Shown: one piece after another, positions 17,451 through 25,225 of the stretch | How the letters are laid out: each line of letters opens with the position of its first letter | How positions within the stretch are numbered: position 1 is the stretch's first letter | Assembly: GCF_017254915.1 (NCBI RefSeq) | Contig: NZ_JAFKCT010000003.1 | Span: 62,001 to 126,000 of the forward strand | Length of the DNA stretch: 64,000 nt | Reading direction: 5' to 3' | Source of the DNA: Algoriphagus oliviformis | GTDB lineage: Bacteria > Bacteroidota > Bacteroidia > Cytophagales > Cyclobacteriaceae | Made by a program: the position numbers and the translations under genes | Notes under the pieces: model-generated | Told to the model about the DNA's origin: nothing | The model's input: only the letters and a program-made list of their open reading frames with translations | Databases searched by the model: none

Positions 17451-17891
17451 TCAAGCCACAATCGTCACTTTTTGGAGTTCGGTTGCCAACTCATGAAGCG
17501 TCCGCTCGATTTTCTTGGCTTGATCTAGGGATGGGCTTTTGGCTCCGGAGACATACTGCCGGAGTAAGCCCGGATTCATTCCCGCATGCTCGGCGACATT
17601 GGATATTTTTAGAAAATCAAACCGCTGGAACAACGCTGAAACATCAAACAAATGCTCAAACTGCACCGATTCGGGGCTGACTTCTTCGAAATCCCACAGG
17701 AGATCTTTCATTTTCTCTTCGAGTTCGGAAACTGAGCTGGCAAAATCCGTCAACAGATTCTCCCCATACTCCACTCTCCCCCAAAACTGCTTGTCCTCAC
17801 CTCTCTCGATGGTCAGGGGTATTTTTACGGTTCTCATTTTCGCTGTTTTTGTCCTGTTCTCAATATGAAATCCCGAATCAAACCAGGTCAT
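17451..17891 (-). CDS. hicB: HicB-like antitoxin with C-terminal helix-turn-helix
   Basis: The N-terminal part (MRTVKIPLTIERGEDKQFWGRVE to about residue 70) is the HicB partial-RNaseH-like fold. The C-terminal part (FLKISNVAEHAGMNPGLLRQYVSGAKSPS) is a helix-turn-helix that would bind the operator. The ATG at 17889-17891 overlaps the hicA stop codon (ATGA), which supports coupled translation and a 146-residue product. An internal start at 17837 would give a more standard 128-residue HicB. It neutralises HicA and represses the operon in the family. Confidence 0.82.
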   Translation of the reverse strand: MTWFDSGFHIENRTKTAKMRTVKIPLTIERGEDKQFWGRVEYGENLLTDFASSVSELEEKMKDLLWDFEEVSPESVQFEHLFDVSALFQRFDFLKISNVAEHAGMNPGLLRQYVSGAKSPSLDQAKKIERTLHELATELQKVTIVA

Positions 17892-18070
17892 TTAAGTCCC
17901 GCTTGCTTCAGGATGGAATTCAAGGTTCCTAGAGGAACATCGCCTCCATGGACGGGAACGGTTACTTTTCCGGGCTTCTCTGGATGAATGAGCTGTTGGT
18001 GGCTTCCCTTTTGGTTTTTTACCACCCAGCCGTCATCATAAAGCAACCTTAGAAGTTCCCTTACCTTCAC
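17888..18070 (-). CDS. hicA: HicA-like mRNA interferase toxin
   Basis: A 60-residue double-stranded-RNA-binding-like protein. It has the HicA signature: KVRELLRLLYDDGWVVKNQKGSHQQL, with the catalytic histidine in GSHQQ, followed by PGKVTVPVHGGDVPLGTLNSILKQAGL. HicA toxins cleave mRNA independently of the ribosome. Gene order is hicA-hicB with an ATGA overlap. The length is normal for the family and the protein appears intact. Confidence 0.9.
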   Translation of the reverse strand: MKVRELLRLLYDDGWVVKNQKGSHQQLIHPEKPGKVTVPVHGGDVPLGTLNSILKQAGLK

Positions 18071-18088
18071 ACTTGAAAAGTATCAAAA

Positions 18089-18129
18089 ATGTTACTTTCA
18101 TCCAAATTAAGAGGTAACAATAATGCTAC
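18089..18129. promoter_or_regulatory. candidate HicB operator
   Basis: An inverted repeat GTTAC (18091-18095) to GTAAC (18114-18118) lies about 20 bp upstream of hicA, with a further ATGCTAC at 18123-18129 echoing ATGTTAC at 18089-18095. Spacing and position fit an autoregulatory site for HicB. Confidence 0.4.
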
Positions 18130-18147
18130 TAGCGTGTACCCCTCCTT

Positions 18148-19656
18148 TTAGTAACTAGCTGAAAACTCCCCAAAGCCTCCTTCACCGTTTCCCTTCACCG
18201 AAAGTCCAGCCTTCATCCCCCAAGACCACCAGGCCAGATGCTCTCCGGCGATCTCGCCGCCGATCTCTTCCCAGTTTTGCCCGTCCGTGCTGAAGGAGAA
18301 CCGGAACAGCTTTCCGCCACTCATCTTCGCTTTGAGCTGTACCCCGGCAGAAGTGTCTACGGTTTTGCTTTCCAAGACCTGAAATTCTCCTCCCTGCAGC
18401 TTCCAGAGTTTTAGGGAATCCCCTTCCACGCCCAGCCCGAGGCTGTTGTCCCGAGTCACGTAGAAGGTTAGGCTTTGCAGCACTTCGCTTTTGGCCAGCA
18501 CTTGGGTTTGGAACTCAGCATCGGCCTTTTCGGGATTGATGCCGAGGAATGCCGGAATCGCCGAGGAATCGGCAGTCAGGATCAGGCTTCCGTTTTCGAC
18601 TTTTGCCAGCACGTTGCCCGCCTCCACGTCAAATCGCCAGTTTGCGCCAAGCTCATTCCCATCGAAGCTATCCGTGAAGTCACTTGCCAAGCGAGTCGGG
18701 TTTCCTGCTCGGGAGTTGGCAGCAAATCTTGGCCAGCCCGTCTCGCCGTCCCATCCAATCTGGCTCAGCAGCGCCGACCGGCCCAGATTGGGAAAGCCCG
18801 CGCTGGGATAGGCATGGTAGAGGTAGTACCAGTCCCCCTCGTTTTGCACAGCCGTACCGTGGCCGGGACATTTCCAGTTTTCGTTGCCGACGAGGATTGG
18901 ATTTTGGGCATATTTCTCCCAAGGCCCTTCCATGGTTTTGGCCCTGGCCACACCGACCTGATAGTCGCAATTGACCCCGCAACAGGCATTTCCGGAATAG
19001 AGCATATAGAGGTATCCGTCCCGCTCAATGATCGCTTGTCCCTCGATCCCTCCTCTTTCCCAAGAGTCCGCATCCGCCACCAGCACTTCAAAACTTTCTC
19101 CGTCCAGAGAAAGCCCATCCTTGCTCAGCTTCGAACCCAGCAGCGTAATCGGTTTGCCCTCGGTCAGCCCGTAAGCCTTCCAAGTAATGTACAAGTCGTC
19201 TCCCTGTTGGTTGACAAAGGCATCGATGGCCTCCTCGCCCCACTCGATGATCACGCCATGATCTTGAAAACCCAGCTTTATATCCTTTGTCGAGGCGACA
19301 CCGATCATGGACACGCCGTCTGTCCGCCGCGCGGTGTAGTAGCAAAAGAAGGTGCCATCTTTATAGAAAAGCTCAGGAGCCCAGTAGCTGTTGATCGTCC
19401 ATTCGGGCTTTTCCTGAAAGACATAATCCACAAACCTCCAATTCTTCAGATCCTTGGACTCGTAGATCGGGAAGTAGGGCCCCCAGGCATTGGAGGAGCC
19501 AGTAGCATAAAAAGTACCGTCTACCTCGATCACGCTGGGATCGGGCAGCTCGCCGGGAATGACCTGTTCTTGGATGATTTCGGCCTTTTCTGGTTTCGCG
19601 CAGGAGAAAGCTAGGAAGAAGGCAAAAAGGGTAAAAAGGTGGAATCGCTTTTTCAT
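18148..19656 (-). CDS. glycoside hydrolase family 43 lipoprotein
   Basis: A 502-residue lipoprotein (signal ending AFSC, C19). Residues 30-330 form a five-bladed GH43 beta-propeller with the expected acidic triad: D39 in LPDPSV as general base, D145 in AIDAFV as pKa modulator and E205 in GGIEGQ as acid. Residues 335-502 are a DUF1349/GH43_C2-like concanavalin domain (DSFDGNELGANWRF). GH43 enzymes are arabinofuranosidases, arabinanases or xylosidases; the exact linkage cannot be told. The protein should sit in a membrane facing the periplasm or outside. No SusC/SusD pair is near, so it is not in a classical polysaccharide locus. Confidence 0.88.
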   Translation of the reverse strand: MKKRFHLFTLFAFFLAFSCAKPEKAEIIQEQVIPGELPDPSVIEVDGTFYATGSSNAWGPYFPIYESKDLKNWRFVDYVFQEKPEWTINSYWAPELFYKDGTFFCYYTARRTDGVSMIGVASTKDIKLGFQDHGVIIEWGEEAIDAFVNQQGDDLYITWKAYGLTEGKPITLLGSKLSKDGLSLDGESFEVLVADADSWERGGIEGQAIIERDGYLYMLYSGNACCGVNCDYQVGVARAKTMEGPWEKYAQNPILVGNENWKCPGHGTAVQNEGDWYYLYHAYPSAGFPNLGRSALLSQIGWDGETGWPRFAANSRAGNPTRLASDFTDSFDGNELGANWRFDVEAGNVLAKVENGSLILTADSSAIPAFLGINPEKADAEFQTQVLAKSEVLQSLTFYVTRDNSLGLGVEGDSLKLWKLQGGEFQVLESKTVDTSAGVQLKAKMSGGKLFRFSFSTDGQNWEEIGGEIAGEHLAWWSWGMKAGLSVKGNGEGGFGEFSASY

Positions 19657-19909
19657 AAAAACTGAATCATCGGGAAGGTTTGATGGCTAAAGATATCGGC
19701 TGGCATGGGAATCCTGGCAACCGGGTATAGTTTTTCATTAGTCCCCTTTTTCCCACAGATCTACACAGAAAAACACACAGACTGCCACAGAATACTAGTC
19801 GGCAGATTGCTCCCTTATTTTCCGCCTTCCTGAAATATGATTATCCGCTATTGTACCAGTAGTCAACCTTGACTATCCAAAGTAAGGCTAAACTCTAGGC
19901 TTTGCCCTA

Positions 19910-19937
19910 CTTCGGTCTTCGGTCATCGGTCTTCCCG
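19910..19937. repeat. heptad array, CTTCGGT-type
   Basis: Four in-register units (CTTCGGT twice, CATCGGT, CTTCCCG). It runs directly into the palindrome at 19938. Confidence 0.6.
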
Positions 19938-19955
19938 CCTGCCTGAGCAGACAGG
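19938..19955. repeat. CCTGCCTG-type palindrome
   Basis: CCTGCCTGAGCAGACAGG can pair CCTG with CAGG and related registers. It resembles the element at 441-463. Confidence 0.45.
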
Positions 19956-20031
19956 CCCGAATGAAGAAGCAAATTCGCTTACTGGCAAGATTGCGGATAT
20001 ACATGTCCAGAAAGCATTACATATCACCCGC

Positions 20032-20051
20032 AAAAAAGCTTCGGCTTTTTT
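20032..20051. terminator. UUCG-capped hairpin with flanking A/T tracts
   Basis: AAAAAAGC and GCTTTTTT enclose a TTCG tetraloop, a textbook bidirectional terminator. No annotated gene ends here: genes on both sides point away. It may terminate an unannotated short transcript. Confidence 0.65.
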
Positions 20052-20281
20052 CTTTGCGACCTTTCAAATGCGCATATCAAGGCTAGCGCGTTGAAGGTTC
20101 CCAGGAAGCGCAAACTATCCAGCAGCCTATCTCTCAGAGTTCTTTGCGGTAAATCTTTCGAAAGCCAAAACCCCAAAAAGAGAAAAGTCAAATGAGATAT
20201 TTTGGGCTTTTGGGAGCGGCGCTTTCTATTCCGTAGCGGATTCCCCTATTTTGCATCCTGAATCAAAATCGGATTATTCCC

Positions 20282-20316
20282 GTACTTGGTACTTTGTACT
20301 TCGTACTTCATACTCC
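20282..20316. repeat. heptad array, GTACTTC-type
   Basis: Five in-register units (GTACTTG, GTACTTT, GTACTTC twice, ATACTCC) end one base before the cysS ATG at 20318. The array therefore occupies the whole position where a ribosome-binding region would be. Confidence 0.7.
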
Positions 20317-20317
20317 C

Positions 20318-21811
20318 ATGAAGCCTCACCAACTCAAGCTATACAATACCCTTTCCCGCCAGAAGGAGGATTTCGCACCCATCAATCCGCCCTTTGTGGG
20401 CATGTATGTCTGCGGCCCGACGGTCTATGGAGACGCCCATCTGGGTCATGGCCGCCCGGCGGTCACTTTTGACACGGTCAACCGCTACCTGACCCATCTC
20501 GGCTATCGCGTGCGCTACGTCCGCAACATCACCGACGTGGGACACCTCCAAGGCGATGCCGACGAGGGAGAGGACAAAATCGCCAAAAAGGCCAAGCTCG
20601 AGCAGCTCGAACCCATGGAAGTGGCCCAGCAATACACGGACACCTACCATCGGGACATGGCCTTGCTGAATACCTGGAAGCCCAGCATCGAGCCCCGCGC
20701 CACTGGCCACATCCCAGAGCAGATTGCTTTGGTAGAAGCCATTTTGGCGGAAGGTCTCGCTTACGAGGTCAATGGCTCGGTCTACTTCGACGTGCTGAAA
20801 TACAACGAAAGCTATGCCTACGGCAAGCTATCCGGACGCGTCTTGGACGACCTGATGGCTGGCAGCCGTACCTTGGACGGGCAGGACGAGAAGCGCAATG
20901 CGGCGGATTTTGCCCTTTGGAAAAATGCTTCGCCGGAGCACCTGATGAAATGGGATTCTCCTTGGGGCAAGGGTTTTCCGGGCTGGCACCTGGAGTGTAC
21001 AGCCATGAGCAGCAAGTACTTGGGAACCAATTTTGACATCCACGGAGGCGGAATGGATTTGCTTTTCCCCCACCATGAATGCGAGATCGCACAGGGAAAT
21101 GCCTGCAACCACCACGATCCGGCCAAGTACTGGATGCACAACAACATGATCACCATCAACGGGCAGAAGATGGGCAAGTCGCTCGGCAACTTCATCAACC
21201 TGCAGGAGCTCTTCACCGGCAGCCACAAGCTGCTGGAGCAGGCCTACAGCCCGATGACGATCCGCTACTTCATGCTCACAGCGCACTACCGCTCCACGCT
21301 GGACTTCTCCAACGATGCCCTGAAGGCTGCGCAAAAAGGCTACAAGAAGCTCATCAACGGCCTCCGCATCGCGCGTATGCTGGAGTTTGCGCCGGATGAA
21401 GCGGTTGCCCTGGATCAAAACCAAATCCAGCAGATCGAAAGCAGCATCGCAGCCGCCTACCGCGCCATGGACGATGACTTTAACACCGCCCAGGCGATTG
21501 GCCACTTGTTCAATTTGCTGAAGAAAATCAACTCCATCTTCACCGGACAGCTGACTGCGGCGGCCTTGGGCGAGGAAGTTTTTGCGAAGCTGAAAGACAC
21601 CTTCATCACCTTCGTGGTGGACATCTTGGGCTTGGTAGAGGAAAAAGGCGACACCCAAGGCGGGATGCTGGAGCTGCTGCTGAAGCTGTACGCCGAGGCG
21701 AAAACCGCCCGCGACTACGCCAAAGTGGACGAGATCCGTTCCGGACTCAAGGCGCTGGGCTTTGTGGTCAAAGACATGAAAGAAAAAATTGATTGGGCAT
21801 ATGAAGAATAG
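20318..21811 (+). CDS. cysS: cysteinyl-tRNA synthetase
   Basis: A 497-residue class I aminoacyl-tRNA synthetase that charges tRNA-Cys. The HIGH-type motif is HLGH (residues 41-44) and the KMSKS-type motif is KMGKS (284-288). Zinc ligands are C32 (VCGPTVYG), C227 (WHLECTAM) and the HHEC region (252-255). The start at 20318 ([10 protein letters not shown]) is preferred over an upstream ATG at 20294, which lies inside the heptad array and adds non-family residues. Its end overlaps the next gene by 11 bp. Confidence 0.97.
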   Translation: MKPHQLKLYNTLSRQKEDFAPINPPFVGMYVCGPTVYGDAHLGHGRPAVTFDTVNRYLTHLGYRVRYVRNITDVGHLQGDADEGEDKIAKKAKLEQLEPMEVAQQYTDTYHRDMALLNTWKPSIEPRATGHIPEQIALVEAILAEGLAYEVNGSVYFDVLKYNESYAYGKLSGRVLDDLMAGSRTLDGQDEKRNAADFALWKNASPEHLMKWDSPWGKGFPGWHLECTAMSSKYLGTNFDIHGGGMDLLFPHHECEIAQGNACNHHDPAKYWMHNNMITINGQKMGKSLGNFINLQELFTGSHKLLEQAYSPMTIRYFMLTAHYRSTLDFSNDALKAAQKGYKKLINGLRIARMLEFAPDEAVALDQNQIQQIESSIAAAYRAMDDDFNTAQAIGHLFNLLKKINSIFTGQLTAAALGEEVFAKLKDTFITFVVDILGLVEEKGDTQGGMLELLLKLYAEAKTARDYAKVDEIRSGLKALGFVVKDMKEKIDWAYEE

Positions 21812-22781
21812 ATTTTGGGGGATAGCGCTACTGGTTTTCGCTTGGGCTTGCTCGGGTGAAAAAACCACTGAATCCACCGTTCCAGAGGTAGTAGTCAAAC
21901 CTTACCCCGCATTCAACGCGGATTCCGCCTATGCTTTTATCCAAAAGCAAGTCAACTTCGGCCCTCGTGTGCCCGGCACCAAAGGCCATCAAGACACCAA
22001 AAACTGGATGATCTCCAAGCTGGAGGGCTATGGCTGGAGCGTGCAAACGCAGGATTTCCAAGCCAAAACCTACGATGGATTGACCTGGGATCTGAGCAAT
22101 ATCATCGCTTCCTACAATCCCCAGGCGACCAAGAGAATCCTCTTGGCGGCGCACTGGGATAGCCGTAGGATTGCCGACAAGGACACCGAGCGCCTCGACC
22201 AGCCCATTGATGGAGCCAATGACGGAGCGTCAGGTGTTGGCGTCTTGATCGAGATCGCCCGAACTATCGCCTCTCAGGAACTGAAGCCGGAAGTAGGCAT
22301 CGACATCATCCTCTTTGACGGAGAGGACGACGGAGAGCCCGAAAAAACCCGAACCCGCAACAATGCGCAGGACTTTTGGTGGTGTCTCGGTTCGCAGCAC
22401 TGGTCCAAAAACAAGCACAGGCCAAACTACTCCGCCTACTACGGCATCCTGGTGGACATGGTAGGTGGAAAAAACGCCAAGTTTTACCGTGAGGGCTACT
22501 CTCGGCAGTATGCCAGTGGCATCGTATCCAAAGTCTGGGGACACGCCTCGACCTTGGGACATTCCGACTTCTTTATCCAAAAGGACGCGCCCGAGATCAT
22601 CGACGACCACGCCTTTGTCAATGCAAACGCCGGAATACCGACCATAGACATCATCGAGTTTTCGCCCGACTTTGGCTTTAGCCACTACCACCACACACAT
22701 CAGGACAACATGGAGCTGATCGACACCCGTACTTTGCGGGCGGTCGGGGAAACTGTTTTGTACACCGTCTACCAGGAATAG
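21801..22781 (+). CDS. M28-family peptidase or glutaminyl-cyclase-like lipoprotein
   Basis: A 326-residue lipoprotein (lipobox AWAC, C17). The M28 fold is clear: [15 protein letters not shown], then zinc ligands H118 (AAHWDSR), D141 (DGANDGASG) and E175 (FDGEDD), and a late His in HYHHTHQD. M28 proteins are aminopeptidases; members with this DSR and DGANDG wording include glutaminyl-peptide cyclotransferases. Both are periplasmic peptide-processing activities. The start at 21801 (MKNRFWGIA) overlaps the cysS end by 11 bp, so translation is probably coupled, although the functions are unrelated. Confidence 0.85.
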   Translation: MKNRFWGIALLVFAWACSGEKTTESTVPEVVVKPYPAFNADSAYAFIQKQVNFGPRVPGTKGHQDTKNWMISKLEGYGWSVQTQDFQAKTYDGLTWDLSNIIASYNPQATKRILLAAHWDSRRIADKDTERLDQPIDGANDGASGVGVLIEIARTIASQELKPEVGIDIILFDGEDDGEPEKTRTRNNAQDFWWCLGSQHWSKNKHRPNYSAYYGILVDMVGGKNAKFYREGYSRQYASGIVSKVWGHASTLGHSDFFIQKDAPEIIDDHAFVNANAGIPTIDIIEFSPDFGFSHYHHTHQDNMELIDTRTLRAVGETVLYTVYQE

Positions 22782-22856
22782 TGATAATTCTAAAGTTTTT
22801 TGCAATTTGTGCGTGTGCATTCGATTGCAAGCTTTAGAATAGGACACCCAAAAACC

Positions 22857-23879
22857 ATGAAAAAAGGCCATCAGATCACGATGAAGGAAATCGCCAAAAA
22901 ACTTGGCGTATCGGTTTCCACCATTTCCCGCGCACTCAAGGACTCCCCCGAGCTCCATCCCGAGACCAAGCGCAAGATCGTGGAGATGGCCAAGGAGATG
23001 AACTACCAGCCCAATCTCCTGGCGCAAAGCCTTCGGATTTCGCGTTCCAAAACCCTCGGCGTCATCGTCCCCGAGATCACTTCCCACTTTTTTGCCTCCT
23101 GCATCAGCGGCATCCAAGATGCGGCCAACAAGCGGGGGTATAACGTGATGATCTGCCAGTCCAACGAGTCCCTGGAGCAGGAAAAAGCCAACATCCGCAC
23201 GCTCGTATCCAGCCAGGTCGATGGCCTGCTGATCTCGCTCAGCCGCGAGACCAACCAGTACGAGCACCTCTACGACCTCTATGATCGGGAGATCAACTTT
23301 GTGCTCTTTGACCGGGTGCAGGAGGATATTCCCGTCTCCAAGGTCACTTTCAACGACGCGGGCGGCGCCTATCAGGTGGTGAAGCACCTGTTGGAAAACG
23401 GCTCCCGACGCATCGTCTATGTCTCGGGACCCGAAGACCTCTATATTTCCAAAAAAAGAAAAGAAGGCTATCAAAAAGCCCTGTCCGAATACGGCATCGA
23501 ACTCGACGCTGCGCTGATCAAAGTGAGTGACCTCACCACCGAAGGCAATGTCAAAGTGGCCGCAGAGATCGCCGAAATGCAACCACGACCGGATGCGGTC
23601 TTTTGTATGATCGACCCTGTGGCCGTCGATGTACTCACAGAGTGGAAAAAACTCGGAGTCAAGGTCCCTGAAGACATTGCCCTGGCCGGGTTTACGGACA
23701 ATCCTACCGCAGCCGTCGTCGAGCCACCGCTGACCACCGTCTCCCAGCCGGGCTATGAGATGGGTAAGCTGGCCGTGAGCCACCTGCTCGACCAGCTCGA
23801 CGGGATTGCCTCGGAAGACCCTATTTCCATCGTATTGGAGACCACTTTGGTGTCACGTAAGTCTTCCCAGCATTTTTAA
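22857..23879 (+). CDS. LacI-family transcriptional regulator
   Basis: A 340-residue repressor. Residues 9-30 (MKEIAKKLGVSVSTISRALKD in outline) form the LacI helix-turn-helix, followed by the hinge helix region QPNLLAQSLR and a periplasmic-binding-protein-like effector domain (TLGVIVPEITSHFFASCI). It precedes galK and the large sugar-dehydrogenase lipoprotein on the same strand, so a sugar-responsive regulator of that group is likely. A TGCAA-flanked segment at 22800-22832 upstream could be its own operator. The start at 22857 is chosen because the upstream residues are not family-like. Confidence 0.9.
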   Translation: MKKGHQITMKEIAKKLGVSVSTISRALKDSPELHPETKRKIVEMAKEMNYQPNLLAQSLRISRSKTLGVIVPEITSHFFASCISGIQDAANKRGYNVMICQSNESLEQEKANIRTLVSSQVDGLLISLSRETNQYEHLYDLYDREINFVLFDRVQEDIPVSKVTFNDAGGAYQVVKHLLENGSRRIVYVSGPEDLYISKKRKEGYQKALSEYGIELDAALIKVSDLTTEGNVKVAAEIAEMQPRPDAVFCMIDPVAVDVLTEWKKLGVKVPEDIALAGFTDNPTAAVVEPPLTTVSQPGYEMGKLAVSHLLDQLDGIASEDPISIVLETTLVSRKSSQHF

Positions 23880-23890
23880 AAAAAGGAGAT

Positions 23891-23968
23891 TAGTTATTGG
23901 TTATAAGTTCCTGCCTTCGACTTGACCTTCCTAACAATCAATAACTAATAACCCAATAACAACTCCCC
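23891..23968. repeat. heptad array, inverted pair, TAGTTAT and ATAACYA types
   Basis: A left half (TAGTTAT, TGGTTAT) and a right half (ATAACTA, ATAACCC, AATAACA) are reverse complements of each other, separated by about 25 bp. The right half ends just before the galK start at 23972. Confidence 0.65.
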
Positions 23969-23971
23969 TCA

Positions 23972-25120
23972 ATGATTTCCCTAATCCAAACCAGCTTCCA
24001 AGACCATTTCGGATCTACTCCCCTGATTTCCTTCGCTCCCGGCCGGATCAACCTGATCGGCGAGCATACCGACTACCAGGAGGGTTTTGTTTTTCCGGCG
24101 GCTGTGCGGCAGGGCATTTGGATCGCAATCCAGAAAAACGGCCTACCCGTCTGCCGTCTGTTTTCCCTGGACTTTGACCAGGAATTTACCTTTGAACTGA
24201 AGGCTTTTTCCCCAAAAAAAGGACACTGGGCCACCTACGTGATGGGCATGGTCGCCCAGCTGCAACAGGCAGGCTATCAGCCGGAGGGATTTGACATGGT
24301 CATAGGCGGGGACATTCCCGTTGGCTCGGGGCTGTCCTCCTCGGCGGCGCTTTCGGTCGCCATCGGCACTGGCCTTTCGGGGCTTTTCGGATTTGGCCTT
24401 CCCAAAAAGAACATCGCGCTCTACGCGCAAAAGTCCGAGCACCTCTATGCCGGGCTGAAGTGCGGCATCATGGATCCCTATGCCTCGGCCTTTGGTGCGG
24501 AGGGCAAAGCCCTCCTGCTCGACTGCCGCAGCAACGACCACGAAGAGATCCCCGTGGATCTCGGTGACTATTCCCTGGTCTTGGTCAATTCCAAGGTAAA
24601 ACACTCCCTCGCCGACACGGCCTACAACAAACGTCGCGAGGCCTGCGAGGAAAGCGTCCGAATCCTGGCGGAAGAATTCCCCGGAATCACCACCCTTCGG
24701 GATATTGCGGTTTCCGATTTGGAGAAAGTAAAATCCCTGCTTCCGACGGCCCTTTTCCCAAAAGCCAAGCACCTCATCACGGAGTGCGAGCGTGTGCATC
24801 TGGCCGCAGCCGCGCTGAAATCCGGCAAGCTGGATGAGTTTGGTCGGCTGCTGAAAGCCTCCCATCTCAGCCTGAGCCATGACTACGAGGTGAGCTGTCC
24901 CGAGCTGGACTTCCTGGCGGAAAAATCCTGGGAAATGGACGCCGTGCTCGGTTCCCGAATGATGGGCGGCGGCTTCGGTGGCTGCACAATCAACCTGGTC
25001 AGGACAAATTCCCTCGCTTCCTTTGAGGAGGAAATCGCCACACTGTATAGAAAAGAGTATGGCATAGACCCGGATTTCATCCCCGTGGCGATCAGCTCGG
25101 GAGCCTCGGTGATCGCCTAG
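23972..25120 (+). CDS. galK: galactokinase
   Basis: A 382-residue GHMP kinase that phosphorylates galactose at C1 with ATP in the Leloir pathway. Diagnostic motifs are APGRINLIGEHTDYQEG near residue 25 (galactokinase signature), GGDIPVGSGLSSSAAL (ATP-binding GHMP loop) and GSRMMGGGFGGCTI near the end. No galT or galE is in the window. A LacI regulator directly upstream suggests sugar control. A terminator at 25153-25198 ends the unit. Confidence 0.96.
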   Translation: MISLIQTSFQDHFGSTPLISFAPGRINLIGEHTDYQEGFVFPAAVRQGIWIAIQKNGLPVCRLFSLDFDQEFTFELKAFSPKKGHWATYVMGMVAQLQQAGYQPEGFDMVIGGDIPVGSGLSSSAALSVAIGTGLSGLFGFGLPKKNIALYAQKSEHLYAGLKCGIMDPYASAFGAEGKALLLDCRSNDHEEIPVDLGDYSLVLVNSKVKHSLADTAYNKRREACEESVRILAEEFPGITTLRDIAVSDLEKVKSLLPTALFPKAKHLITECERVHLAAAALKSGKLDEFGRLLKASHLSLSHDYEVSCPELDFLAEKSWEMDAVLGSRMMGGGFGGCTINLVRTNSLASFEEEIATLYRKEYGIDPDFIPVAISSGASVIA

Positions 25121-25152
25121 GGCTTGGGCAAAAAAGACCTATTTTCTCACTT

Positions 25153-25198
25153 AAAGACATTAGAAGTCGAGCCAATTCTCGGAGTGTCTTTATTTTTT
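25153..25198 (+). terminator. probable terminator of galK
   Basis: AAAGACA (25153-25159) pairs with TGTCTTT (25185-25191), with an inner CGAG/CTCG helix, followed by A and six T. Confidence 0.55.
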
Positions 25199-25225
25199 CC
25201 TATTTTCCAAAAAAAATCACAACCC

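Larger units (their letters stand above)
19657..20317. other. intergenic region rich in repeats and hairpins
   Basis: No protein gene is supported in these 660 bp between divergent genes. The region holds an inverted repeat TAGTCAA-CC-TTGACTA (19860-19875), a heptad array (19910-19937), a palindrome (19938-19955), a strong UUCG-capped terminator hairpin (20032-20051) and a second heptad array (20282-20316) touching the cysS start codon. Confidence 0.6.

Noticed and set aside
20032..20051. UUCG hairpin as the terminator of cysS or the GH43 gene
   Set aside because: Both genes point away from it, so it cannot terminate either one. It is kept only as an orphan terminator.
20294..20317. upstream start for cysS inside the heptad array
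   Set aside because: It would translate repeat units into the N-terminus. The ATG at 20318 gives a normal family start.
22230..23783. 517-residue minus-strand open frame over the M28 and LacI genes
   Set aside because: It crosses two well-supported genes in antisense and shows no domain.
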